Assembly: GCF_014656075.1 (NCBI RefSeq)
Contig: NZ_BNBS01000043.1
Location: 1-64,000, forward strand
Source: Streptomyces hydrogenans
GTDB taxonomy: Bacteria > Actinomycetota > Actinomycetes > Streptomycetales > Streptomycetaceae
DNA: 64,000 nucleotides
Reading direction: 5' to 3'
Each line of letters opens with the position of its first letter. Position 1 is the stretch's first letter. Shown here piece by piece: positions 17,660 to 25,524 of the stretch. The notes under the pieces were generated by a model, which saw only the letters and a list, made by a program, of their open reading frames with translations, did no database searches and was not told where the DNA came from. The position numbers and the translations under genes are program-made.

Positions 17660-18826
17660 TCAGCCGGCCGGCGGTTCGGCGCCCACCAGCCACATGGAGA
17701 AGAACTGGGCGCCGCCGCCGTAGGCGTGCCCCAGGGCCCGGCGGGCACCGTCCACCTGGTGCTCGCCGGCCTCCCCGCGCACCTGGAGGGCGGCCTCCGC
17801 GAAGCGGATCATCCCGGAGGCGCCGATCGGGTTGGTGGAGAGGACGCCTCCGGAGGGGTTCACGGGCAGGTCGCCGTCGAGTTCGGTGACGCCCGCCTCG
17901 GTGAGCTTCCACCCCTCCCCCTCGGCGGCGAACCCCAGGTTCTCCAGCCACATCGGCTCGTACCAGGAGAACGGCACGTACATCTCGACGGCGTCGATCT
18001 GCCGGCGCGGGTCGGTGATCCCGGCCTGCCGGTAGACGTCCGCGGCGCAGTCGGAGCCCGCCCGCGGCGAGACGAAGTCCTTGCCCGCGAAGAGCGTCGG
18101 TTCGCTGCGCATGGCACCGCCGTGCACCCAGGCGGCGGGGCGCGGGGCCCGGTCGGCGCCGGCCCGGTCGGTGAGGACCATGGCGCAGGCGCCGTCGGAG
18201 GACGGGCAGGTCTCGGAGTACCGGATGGGGTCCCACAGCATGGGGGACGCCTGCACCTTCTCCAGGGTGAGGTCGTGCTCGTGGAGGTGGGCGTAGGGGT
18301 TCTTGAGGGCGTTGCGGCGGTCCTTGTACGCGACGAGGGAGCCGATCGTGTCGGGGGCGCCGGTGCGGCGCATGTAGGCGCGGACGTGCGGGGCGAAGAA
18401 GCCGCCCGCGCCGGCCAGCAGGGGCTGCTGGAAGGGGACGGGCAGGGAGAGGCCCCACATCGCGTTGGACTCGGACTGCTTCTCGAAGGCGAGGGTGAGG
18501 ACCGTCCGGTGGACCCGGGCGGCGACCAGGTTGGCGGCGACGAGGGCGGTGGAGCCGCCGACGGAGCCGGCGGTGTGCACGCGCAGCATGGGCTTGCCGA
18601 CGGCACCGAGGGCGTCGGCGAGGTACAGCTCCGGCATCATGACGCCCTCGAAGAAGTCGGGCGCCTTGCCGATGACGACGGCGTCGATGTCCGCCCAGGT
18701 CAGCTCGGCGTCGGCGAGGGCCCGCGCGCCGGCCTCGCGGACCAGCCCGGCGAGGGAGACGTCGTGGCGGGCGGCGACGTGCTTGGTCTGGCCGATGCCG
18801 ACGATCGCGACGGGCTCTTTGCTCAT
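17660..18826 (-). CDS. Lipid-transfer protein/thiolase-like enzyme (Ltp type), last gene of the DUF35-Ltp-Ltp operon
   Basis: A 388-residue thiolase-fold protein. It starts MSKEPVAIVGIGQTKH and keeps the thiolase Gly-rich elements (PSGGVLSTNPIGASGM and GHAYGGGAQFFSMWLV). Where true thiolases have their nucleophilic cysteine, this protein reads VHTAGSVGGSTALVAANL, with no cysteine. That resembles Ltp2-like aldolases, which act in complex with a DUF35 partner and cleave beta-hydroxyacyl-CoA by retro-aldol reaction. ATG 18826 overlaps the upstream gene's stop as ATGA, so translation is probably coupled. The gene order suggests removal of an acyl side chain from a CoA-linked substrate; the substrate is unknown. 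Confidence 0.82.
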   Translation of the reverse strand: MSKEPVAIVGIGQTKHVAARHDVSLAGLVREAGARALADAELTWADIDAVVIGKAPDFFEGVMMPELYLADALGAVGKPMLRVHTAGSVGGSTALVAANLVAARVHRTVLTLAFEKQSESNAMWGLSLPVPFQQPLLAGAGGFFAPHVRAYMRRTGAPDTIGSLVAYKDRRNALKNPYAHLHEHDLTLEKVQASPMLWDPIRYSETCPSSDGACAMVLTDRAGADRAPRPAAWVHGGAMRSEPTLFAGKDFVSPRAGSDCAADVYRQAGITDPRRQIDAVEMYVPFSWYEPMWLENLGFAAEGEGWKLTEAGVTELDGDLPVNPSGGVLSTNPIGASGMIRFAEAALQVRGEAGEHQVDGARRALGHAYGGGAQFFSMWLVGAEPPAG

Positions 18827-19881
18827 CGGGGGTCCCCTTCCAGGACGGCGACCAGGTTCTGCTGGAGGCAGGGCCCGGAGGTGGCGTGGGCGAGGGCGCG
18901 GTCGGAGTCGCCGCGGTGCACGGCGGCGGCGGCCTCGCCGAGCCGGAGGAGTCCGGCGGCCATGACGGGGTTGGCGGCGAGCGCGCCGCCGGAGGGGTTG
19001 ATCCGGACGTCGTCGCCGAGGCCGAGGGCCTTGGCGAGGACGACCTCCTGGGAGGTGAAGGGGGCGTGCAGCTCGGCGGTGTCCACGGGCCGCTCGAAGA
19101 CGCCGGCGCGTTCGGCCGCGAGCCGGGTGGACGGCGAGTCGGTGAGGTCGCGGACGCCGAGCGAGTGGGCCTCGACGCGGTGGTCCATGCCCCGGATCCA
19201 GGCGGGCCGTGCGCACAGTTCGCGGGCGCGGTCGCCGGCGGCGAGGATCACGGCGGCGGCGCCGTCCCCGATCGGCGGGCAGTCGCCGGTGCGCAGCGGG
19301 GCCACGACGTAGTCGCCCTGGGGGCGGGCGCCGGTGACCTGCGCGTGCGGGTTGGCGGCGGCGTCGGTGCGGCGGCGGGCGGCGAGCGCGGCGAGGGCCG
19401 CCTCGTCGGTGTGCCCGGCGTCGACGAGGGCCTGCGCCTGGAGGGCGGCGAGGGCGACCGAGTCGGGCCAGAGCGGGGCCACGTAGTACGGGTCGAGCTG
19501 GCGGGTCAGCACGTCGCGGACGGAGCCCGGCGAGGACTTGCCGTAGGAGTAGACGAGGGCGGTGTCGGCCTCGCCGGTGAGGAGCTTCACCCACGCCTCG
19601 TAGAGCGCCCAGGCGCCGTCCATCTCGACGTGGGACTCGGAGATCGGCGGCCAGGCGCCGACGCCGTCGAGGGCCATCGTGAAGGAGAAGGCGCGGCCCG
19701 CGAGGTAGTCGGAGGAGCCGGAGCAGGTGAAGCCGATGTCGGACGTCCTCAGGCCGGTCTGCCGCAGGACCTCGTGGAGCACCGGCATCACCATCTCGAC
19801 CTCGGAGACGTCGTCGGTGCGGCGGCGGTGGTCGCTCTGGGCGAAGGCGACGATCGCCACGTCGCGGCCGGGGGCGCTCAT
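18823..19881 (-). CDS. Thiolase-fold lipid-transfer protein (Ltp type), middle gene of the operon
   Basis: A 352-residue second thiolase homologue, distantly related to its neighbour. It begins MSAPGRDVAIVAFAQSDHRRRTDDVSE. At the usual nucleophile position it has SESHVEMDGAWALYEAWVKL, again without cysteine. C-terminal thiolase elements are present (INPSGGALAANPVMAAG and LAHATSGPCLQQNLVAVLE). Both starts and stops overlap neighbours by 4 nt (ATGA). The two Ltp proteins and the DUF35 protein therefore probably form one complex. Annotation as a plain acetyl-CoA acetyltransferase would be misleading, because the catalytic cysteine is missing. Confidence 0.8.
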   Translation of the reverse strand: MSAPGRDVAIVAFAQSDHRRRTDDVSEVEMVMPVLHEVLRQTGLRTSDIGFTCSGSSDYLAGRAFSFTMALDGVGAWPPISESHVEMDGAWALYEAWVKLLTGEADTALVYSYGKSSPGSVRDVLTRQLDPYYVAPLWPDSVALAALQAQALVDAGHTDEAALAALAARRRTDAAANPHAQVTGARPQGDYVVAPLRTGDCPPIGDGAAAVILAAGDRARELCARPAWIRGMDHRVEAHSLGVRDLTDSPSTRLAAERAGVFERPVDTAELHAPFTSQEVVLAKALGLGDDVRINPSGGALAANPVMAAGLLRLGEAAAAVHRGDSDRALAHATSGPCLQQNLVAVLEGDPR

Positions 19882-20852
19882 AGCAGCTCCTTGTACGTGT
19901 CGTAGTCGGCGTCCGGTTCGCCGGTGGGCCGGTAGTGGTCGGGGTAGCGGCCGTCGTCGCTCCACACGGGCTCGACGCGCAGGCCCATCCGGACCTGGTC
20001 GTAGGGGATGCCGCCGATCCGGCCGTGGAGGGCGAGGCCGGCTCCGTCGAGGGCGATGTGGGCGTAGACGTACGGGACCTCGATGTCGAGGTTCTTCGCC
20101 TTGATGTTGACGATGCAGAAGGTGGTGACGGTGCCGCGGGGGCCGACCTCGACCCGGTCGGTGGTGGCGACGCCGCAGGTCGGGCAGGCGCCGCGGGGCG
20201 GGACGTACACCTTGGCGCAGGAGGGGCAGCGCTCGCCGACCGTGCGGCGCTCGGAGAGGGCCTGGAGGTAGCGTGTCTGGGCGCGGCCCGGGCTGTAGGT
20301 GTAGTCGAGGCGGGCGGGGGCGACGATGCCGGTGACCGGCTCGTCGAACTCCCCGGCGTGCGGCGCGGGTCCGCCCTCGGGAGCGGCGCCCTCGTACGGC
20401 TCGAAGCAGGCGATGTCCGTGATCGCGCCGGTCCGTTCGGCGGACCAGCGGATGCGGACGCGCATGCCGGTGCGGACGGCGTCCGGGCCGGGGGCGTCGA
20501 GGGCGTGCAGGAGGGCGGTGTCGGCGCCGTCGAGGCGGACCAGGGCCCAGGCGAAGGGCGTCGCGAGGGGCTGGCCGCGGCGGGGCTCGGGGTTCCAGGC
20601 CCAGGTGGTGACCGTCCCGGTGGGCGCGACCTCGACGAGTTCGCTCAGCTCGGCGGCGGTCTCGGGGTCGTACTCCACGGGCGGCACGAGCACCCCGCCG
20701 GCCTCGGTCCGCACCCCGAGCACGACCCGCTCGCGCAACCCGGTCAGGAAGGCGGACTGGACGGGGCCGAGGGACCGGGTGAAGGGGAACTCGACGATCA
20801 GGGGGGCGCGGAGGATGTCGGGGGGTGAGGGGGGTGACGGGGTGACGGTCAT
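19878..20852 (-). CDS. Tandem DUF35/OB-fold zinc-ribbon protein, first gene of the Ltp operon
   Basis: A 324-residue protein built from two DUF35-like units. The first (about 1-175) lacks its zinc ribbon but has the OB-fold signature (PTGTVTTWAWNPEP, PFAWALVRLDGADTALLHALD, GMRVRIRWS). The second (about 190-324) has a full rubredoxin-like ribbon, CPSC and CPTC, followed by GPRGTVTTFCIVNIKAKN and VPYVYAHIALDGAGLALHG. DUF35 proteins bind acyl-CoA and partner thiolase-like proteins such as Ltp2. ATG 20852 gives MTVTPSPPSPPDIL. Leading the three-gene operon, it is probably the CoA-binding partner of the two downstream Ltp proteins. Confidence 0.82.
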   Translation of the reverse strand: MTVTPSPPSPPDILRAPLIVEFPFTRSLGPVQSAFLTGLRERVVLGVRTEAGGVLVPPVEYDPETAAELSELVEVAPTGTVTTWAWNPEPRRGQPLATPFAWALVRLDGADTALLHALDAPGPDAVRTGMRVRIRWSAERTGAITDIACFEPYEGAAPEGGPAPHAGEFDEPVTGIVAPARLDYTYSPGRAQTRYLQALSERRTVGERCPSCAKVYVPPRGACPTCGVATTDRVEVGPRGTVTTFCIVNIKAKNLDIEVPYVYAHIALDGAGLALHGRIGGIPYDQVRMGLRVEPVWSDDGRYPDHYRPTGEPDADYDTYKELL

Positions 20853-20935
20853 GCGCGGGGCCTTCCTTCGCGGGGCGGGGTGGGGCGGGGCGCTATGGGG
20901 GGGCGGTACGGAGGGGCGGTACGGAGGGGCGGGGC

Positions 20936-21131
20936 CGCAGCCCGGTTCGGGTCCGGGGCCGGAGCCGCAGGCCAGTCCGGGGCCGGGTCCGGGGCCGCGG
21001 GCCGGGGGCCGAAGCCGCAGGCCGGTCCGGGGCCTGGGCCGGGGGCCGAAGCCGCAGGCCAGTCCGGGGCCGGGGCCGGGGCCACAGGCCGGTCCGGGGG
21101 CTGGGCGCCGGGGCCGCAACCGGTCCGGGGT
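20936..21131. repeat. Degenerate G/C-rich tandem repeats in the 20853-21158 spacer
   Basis: About four imperfect copies, 35-50 bp apart, of a unit built around GCCGCAGGCCAGTCCGGGG, interspersed with GGGGCCGGGGCC. Clear copies start near 20961, 21012 and 21049, with a weaker one near 21081. The repeats fill the 306-nt gap between the Ltp operon and the enoyl-CoA hydratase gene and have no convincing coding potential. The first 80 nt of the gap is also G-rich. Confidence 0.6.
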
Positions 21132-21158
21132 CGGGGCCGGCCTCAGTCCGGCGGCGGG

Positions 21159-21965
21159 TCACTCCCGTCGGTAGACCGCGGGTCGTTTCTCCGCGAAGGC
21201 CTTCGCTCCCTCCTTCGCGTCGGCCGTGTCGAAGATGGGCCAGCCTCGCTTGAGTTCCGCCGCGAGGCCCTCCGTCTCCGTGAGTTCGGCCGTCTCGTAG
21301 ACGGACGCCTTGACGGCCTCGACGGCGAGCGGTCCGCAGGCGTTGACGCGTTCGGCCAGGTCGAGGGCGGTGTCGAGGGCGGTGCCGTCGGGGACGACCC
21401 GGCCGACGAGGCCGATGCGGGCCGCCTCCTCGGCGGTGTAGGCGCGGCCGGTGAGGAGCATTTCGAGGGCGTGGGTCCGCGGGATCTGGCGGGGCAGGCG
21501 GACGGTGGAGCCGCCGATGGGGAAGAGGCCGCGCCGGACCTCGAAGAGGCCGAACATGGCGGAGGCTCCGGCGACCCGGATGTCGGTGCCCTGGAGGATC
21601 TCCGTACCGCCGGCCACGCACGCGCCCTCGACGGCGGCGATGACGGGCTTGCGGGGGCGGTGGTGGCGCAGCATCGCCTTCCAGTGCAGGTCGGGGTCGG
21701 CCTTGAGCCGGTCGCGGTACGCGTCCCCGGCCATGCCCTTGCCCGCGAGGGCCTTGAGGTCCATGCCCGCGCAGAACGCGCCGCCCGCTCCGGTGAGGAC
21801 GATCGAGCGGACGCCGTCGTCGGCGTCGGCCTCGATCCAGCCGTCGTGGAGGCCCACGAGCATCGGCAGGGACAGGGCGTTCTTCGCCTCGGGGCGGTTC
21901 AGGGTGAGGACGAGCGTGGCGCCTTCGCGCCGCACGGTGAGGTGTTCGGTGCCGGCCATGGGCAT
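21159..21965 (-). CDS. Enoyl-CoA hydratase/isomerase family protein (crotonase)
   Basis: A 268-residue crotonase-fold enzyme. The oxyanion-hole blocks are SIVLTGAGGAFCAGMDL (about 62-78) and PVIAAVEGACVAGGTEILQGTD. The usual second catalytic glutamate region reads FGLFEVRRGLFPIGGST. The expected reaction is hydration or isomerisation of an unsaturated acyl-CoA. ATG 21965 has GGAG 7 nt upstream; ATG 21959, two codons on, is nearly as good. The gene is divergent from an acyl-CoA synthetase gene, with a TetR-like palindrome between them. It points toward the Ltp operon 0.3 kb downstream and may be cotranscribed with it across the repeats. Confidence 0.88.
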   Translation of the reverse strand: MPMAGTEHLTVRREGATLVLTLNRPEAKNALSLPMLVGLHDGWIEADADDGVRSIVLTGAGGAFCAGMDLKALAGKGMAGDAYRDRLKADPDLHWKAMLRHHRPRKPVIAAVEGACVAGGTEILQGTDIRVAGASAMFGLFEVRRGLFPIGGSTVRLPRQIPRTHALEMLLTGRAYTAEEAARIGLVGRVVPDGTALDTALDLAERVNACGPLAVEAVKASVYETAELTETEGLAAELKRGWPIFDTADAKEGAKAFAEKRPAVYRRE

Positions 21966-22019
21966 CTCCCGTCTCCAGTTCTGGAACAGGTTGCAGGAGC
22001 GGCGGAAGCAGTTCAATAG

Positions 22020-22046
22020 TTTTCTGACACTCAGTCAGATTCTTTG
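22020..22046. promoter_or_regulatory. TetR-type operator candidate between the enoyl-CoA hydratase and acyl-CoA synthetase genes
   Basis: The core palindrome is TCTGACACTCAGTCAGA (22023-22039; arms TCTGAC/GTCAGA), inside a 27-bp block that begins TTTT and ends TTCTTTG. The same block, with only 5-bp core differences, recurs at 40699-40725. It lies about 60 bp from the hydratase start and 80 bp from the synthetase start and probably controls both. It does not match the KstR or KstR2 motifs I remember. Confidence 0.6.
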
Positions 22047-22124
22047 ACGCGCCCCCTTCCCACCTCGTCCCGGCGGTGCTCTGATGACCGCCCGAGTCCG
22101 AACGCGCCGGGGTCAGGAGGAACG

Positions 22125-23756
22125 GTGGAGTACAACCTTGCCGACCTGTTCGAATCGGTCGTGGACGTGGTGCCCGAGCGCGAGGCGCTGGTCTACGTCG
22201 ACCACCCGGGGACCGGTGCCGAGCGCCGGCTCACCTACGCCGAACTCGACGAGGCTGCCAACCGGCTGGCCCACCACCTGCTCGACGCGGGCGTCCGCCC
22301 CGGCGAGCACCTGGGACTCCACCTCTACAACGGCGTCGAGTACCTCCAGACCGTCCTCGCCTGCCTCAAGGCCAGGATCGTGCCGGTGAACGTCAACTAC
22401 CGGTACGTCGAGGAGGAGTTGGTCTACCTCTACCAGGACGCCGACCTCACCGCCCTGGTGTACGACGCCGAGTTCACCGACCGCGTCGCGGCGGCCCTGC
22501 CGCGCTGCGGGAAGCTGCGGCACCTCGTGCGGGTGGGGACCCCGCCCGAGGGCGCCGCGGCCCTCGATGCCGTACCGCTGGAGGAGGCGGAGGCGGCCGC
22601 CGAGCCCGGGCGCGGCTTCGCGCCGCGGTCCGGGGACGACCTCTTCATCATCTACACCGGCGGCACCACCGGCATGCCCAAGGGCGTGCTCTGGCGCCAG
22701 GAGGACCTTTTCTTCGCCGGGCTCTTCGGCGGCGACCCCTCGGGCGAGCCGGTCAAGCGTCCCGAGGAACTGGCCGAGCGGGTGGCCGCCGGCGGCGCCG
22801 GCATCACCTTCTTCCCCGCGCCGCCGCTCATGCACGGCACCTCCACGCTCACCACCTTCATCGCCTTCAACTACGGCCAGCGGGTGGTGCTGCACCGCAA
22901 GTACGTGCCCGAGGAGGTGCTGCGGACCATCGAGAAGGAGAGGGTCTCCAGCATCTCCCTCGTCGGGGACGCGATGCTGCGACCGCTGATCGACGCGCTC
23001 GCCGGGCCTCTCCGGGGCACCGACCTGTCCGCGCTGTTCAGCCTCTCCTCCTCCGGCGCGATCATGTCGGAGACCGTGCGGGCGCAGCTGCGCGAGCTGA
23101 TGCCGAACGTCATCCTGCTGAACAACTTCGGCTCCACGGAGTCCGGTTCGAACGGACGGGCCACCGACGACTCCGGTCCCGAGAAGGGCTTCCGGCTGCA
23201 CGTCAACGAGCGCACCCAGGTCGTCGACCCGGCCACCCTCGCGCCGGTCGCCGCCGGGGCGATCGGCCGGCTCGCCCAGCGGGGGCACGTGCCGCTCGGC
23301 TACTACAACGACCCGGAGAAGACGGCGGAGACCTTCTTCGAGCGGGACGGCGTGCGGTGGGTCCTCCTCGGCGACATGGCCACCGTCGACGCGGACGGCG
23401 TGGTGACCGTCCTCGGCCGCGGCTCGCAGTGCATCAACACCGGTGGCGAGAAGGTCTATCCGGAAGAGGTCGAGCAGGCCCTCAAGTCGCACCCCGACGT
23501 CTACGACGCCCTGGTCGCGGGCGTCCCGGACGCCACCTGGGGCAACCACGTGGCCGCCGTCGTGCAGCAGCGCGAGGGCTCGGCGCCGCTGGACCTCGTG
23601 GCCGTCCAGGAGCACTGCCGCCGTCACCTCGCCGGCTACAAGGTCCCCCGCCAGCTGGTCCTCGCCGACCGCATCCAGCGCTCCCCGAGCGGCAAGGCGG
23701 ACTACCGCTGGGCGAAGGCGGTGGCGACGGAGGCGGACGCGGAAGGGCGCGCCTAG
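22125..23756 (+). CDS. Acyl-CoA synthetase (FadD-type, ANL superfamily)
   Basis: A 543-residue ATP-dependent CoA ligase. It has the P-loop-like A3 motif IIYTGGTTGMPKGVLW (about 177-192) and the A5 region LNNFGSTESGSNGRA. In the C-terminal hinge and lysine region are CINTGGEKVYPEEVEQAL and SPSGKADYRWAK. GTG 22125 is supported by AGGAGG 4 nt upstream. The length and the GSTESGSNG motif resemble actinobacterial synthetases that activate large or branched acids, such as steroid side-chain FadD proteins. With the adjacent hydratase and Ltp/DUF35 operon it suggests a beta-oxidation or side-chain-cleavage module; the substrate is unknown. Confidence 0.88.
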   Translation: MEYNLADLFESVVDVVPEREALVYVDHPGTGAERRLTYAELDEAANRLAHHLLDAGVRPGEHLGLHLYNGVEYLQTVLACLKARIVPVNVNYRYVEEELVYLYQDADLTALVYDAEFTDRVAAALPRCGKLRHLVRVGTPPEGAAALDAVPLEEAEAAAEPGRGFAPRSGDDLFIIYTGGTTGMPKGVLWRQEDLFFAGLFGGDPSGEPVKRPEELAERVAAGGAGITFFPAPPLMHGTSTLTTFIAFNYGQRVVLHRKYVPEEVLRTIEKERVSSISLVGDAMLRPLIDALAGPLRGTDLSALFSLSSSGAIMSETVRAQLRELMPNVILLNNFGSTESGSNGRATDDSGPEKGFRLHVNERTQVVDPATLAPVAAGAIGRLAQRGHVPLGYYNDPEKTAETFFERDGVRWVLLGDMATVDADGVVTVLGRGSQCINTGGEKVYPEEVEQALKSHPDVYDALVAGVPDATWGNHVAAVVQQREGSAPLDLVAVQEHCRRHLAGYKVPRQLVLADRIQRSPSGKADYRWAKAVATEADAEGRA

Positions 23757-23800
23757 CGCCCTCCCCCTGAACGGCGCCCGCCCGGTGCCGCCACCCGTGC

Positions 23801-24101
23801 TCAGCCCGTGCCGAACTCCCCGATCGCGGCGAGGAAGGCGGCGGGGCGGGTCTCGTGGACGAGGTGTCCCGCCTCGACGGTGACCAGGCGGGCGTCCGGA
23901 ACGGCCACGAAGGACGGCGGTTCCTCCAGGACGAGGGGCCGCTGCCCGGCGAGCCGCGCCGGCTCCTCCGGACCGCTCCCACCGTTCGGATCCCCTCGGA
24001 TCGTCCGGCTCGGCGGTCGGACAGGCCAAGGGCCGTCCCGGTCCCTCGTCCCGGACCTGGTAGGCGCGGGCGACCCCGTCGTGAGGCGTGGACGTCGGCA
24101 T
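23801..24101 (-). pseudogene. Alpha/beta-hydrolase remnant with the middle deleted
   Basis: The two ends of a hydrolase survive in different frames. From ATG 24101 (GAGG upstream) one frame gives MPTSTPHDGVARAYQVRDEG, a typical alpha/beta-hydrolase N-terminus. A second frame ending at 23801 gives DARLVTVEAGHLVHETRPAA and on to GEFGTG, a typical C-terminus with the catalytic-histidine block. About 300 bp remain where roughly 800 are expected, and the nucleophile elbow is gone. Decay by internal deletion plus frameshift is the simplest explanation. The rest of the 23757-24237 gap shows nothing else I can support. Confidence 0.6.
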
Positions 24102-24237
24102 GATCGTGGTCCTCGCGGGGCCGGCCGGCGGGGGCGATCGGTTTTCCCGGGAGCGTGACGGCCACGGCTCCGGCCGTCCACCGGGGGCGCGATACGGTGG
24201 GGGGATCGTCTCCGAGCCGTGAAGGAACCGTTCCACC

Positions 24238-25053
24238 GTGCCCGACACCCGGGAATCCGCCCTGCGCGGCGACTGCGCGCAGTGCTTCGGTCTGTGCTGT
24301 GTGGCGCTGCCCTTCGCGAAGTCCGCCGACTTCGCCGCGGACAAGTCCGCCGGCGACCCCTGCCGCAACCTCCAGGACGACTTCCGGTGCGGGATCCACG
24401 CCCGGCTGCGGCCGAGCGGTTTCCAGGGCTGCACGGTGTACGACTGCTTCGGCGCCGGTCAGCGGGTCTCCCAGGTGACCTTCGGCGGGGTGTCGTGGCG
24501 GGAGGCGCCGGAGACCGCCCGGCAGATGTACGAGGTCTTCCCGGTGGTGCGGCAGCTCCACGAACTGCTGCGCTATCTGACCGAGGCGCTGGAGCGGCCC
24601 GCCGCCCGCCGGCTCCACGGCGAGCTGCGCACGGCCCTCGCCCGGGTCGAGAAGCTGGCCGCGCTGCCCGCCGCGGACCTGGAGAAGCTGGACGTCGGCC
24701 CCGTCCGCGCCGAGGTGAACCCGCTGCTGCTCCGGACCAGCGAACTCGTCCGCGCCACGGCCGGCGGCACACCGCGGGGCCGGCGCGGCGCCGACCTCAT
24801 CGGCAAGCGGCTGCGCGGCGCGAAGCTGCGCGGCACCGATCTGCGCGGCGCGCTGCTGATCGCCGCCGACCTGACCGGCGCGGACCTCACGCTCACCGAC
24901 CTGATCGGCGCGGACCTGCGCGACGCGGACCTGTCCGGGGCCGTCCTGACCGACGCCCTGTTCCTCACCCAGCCGCAGCTGAACGCGGCCCGCGGCGACG
25001 CCGTGACCGTCCTCCCGCACGGCTTCGAGCGCCCCTCGCACTGGGCCTCCTGA
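24238..25053 (+). CDS. Cys-rich pentapeptide-repeat protein
   Basis: Of 271 residues. The N-terminus has a compact cysteine cluster, CAQCFGLCC, with more cysteines in DPCRNL, FRCGIH and YDCFG; it may bind metal. The C-terminal third holds pentapeptide repeats of the A(D/N)LxG type (RGAKLRGTDLRGALLIAADL, TGADLTLTDLIGADLRDADL), which fold as a right-handed quadrilateral beta-helix. The role is unknown. Some pentapeptide proteins protect DNA gyrase, but that cannot be claimed here. GTG 24238 is chosen, with AAGGAA about 10 nt upstream. No cotranscribed partner is obvious. Confidence 0.8.
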   Translation: MPDTRESALRGDCAQCFGLCCVALPFAKSADFAADKSAGDPCRNLQDDFRCGIHARLRPSGFQGCTVYDCFGAGQRVSQVTFGGVSWREAPETARQMYEVFPVVRQLHELLRYLTEALERPAARRLHGELRTALARVEKLAALPAADLEKLDVGPVRAEVNPLLLRTSELVRATAGGTPRGRRGADLIGKRLRGAKLRGTDLRGALLIAADLTGADLTLTDLIGADLRDADLSGAVLTDALFLTQPQLNAARGDAVTVLPHGFERPSHWAS

Positions 25054-25119
25054 ACCACCCCGGGCCGACCTCGACGGCCCGGCACCGCCGCGCTCCGGTG
25101 GTGGCCCCTTCCCGGGCGG

Positions 25120-25461
25120 TCACCACTCCCGGGTGGCGATCAGTTCCTCCGGGTCGGCGTCGGCGAAGCCGTAGGCGGTGGCGACGAACCAGAAGTCCTC
25201 GGCTATCTCCTCGCGGGCCACGGTCTCGATCTCGCTGCCGGCGGCCTCGAACTCGGCCTCCAGGGCGTTGAACTCCTCCGTGGCCGCGTGGGTGAGGGCG
25301 TAGAGGGCCGGGAGGTCGGCGGGGCGTTCGGCCTCGACGCGCTCGCAGAGGCGGAGCAGGATCTCGCGACCCTTGTCGACCACGTGGTCGGGGAAGTACC
25401 CGTCCTCGTACAGGCCGCGCAGGAACGCGTACTCCTCCACCTTCCGGTTCGTGACCGTCAT
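25120..25461 (-). CDS. DUF5713-like protein
   Basis: A 113-residue acidic cytosolic protein: MTVTNRKVEEYAFLRGLYED, then GYFPDHVVDKGREILLRLC. It is helical and without cysteines that suggest metal binding. The pattern matches what I remember of the DUF5713 family, whose function is unknown. ATG 25461 is preceded by GGGAGGGG at about 8 nt; an ATG 9 codons upstream is in frame but poorly placed. Confidence 0.75.
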   Translation of the reverse strand: MTVTNRKVEEYAFLRGLYEDGYFPDHVVDKGREILLRLCERVEAERPADLPALYALTHAATEEFNALEAEFEAAGSEIETVAREEIAEDFWFVATAYGFADADPEELIATREW

Positions 25462-25524
25462 GCCGCTTCCCCTCCCGTGCGTGTTCACCGCTCCCGATGA
25501 TGCACCGGGGCACTGACAACGGCC

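Noticed and set aside
20853..21158. Gly/Pro-rich open frames in the repeat region
   Set aside because: They come only from the tandem repeats, have no start signals and differ in every frame.
24102..24237. Small plus-strand frames before the pentapeptide-repeat gene
   Set aside because: No ribosome binding site or recognisable motif; they are shadows of the decayed hydrolase and the promoter region.
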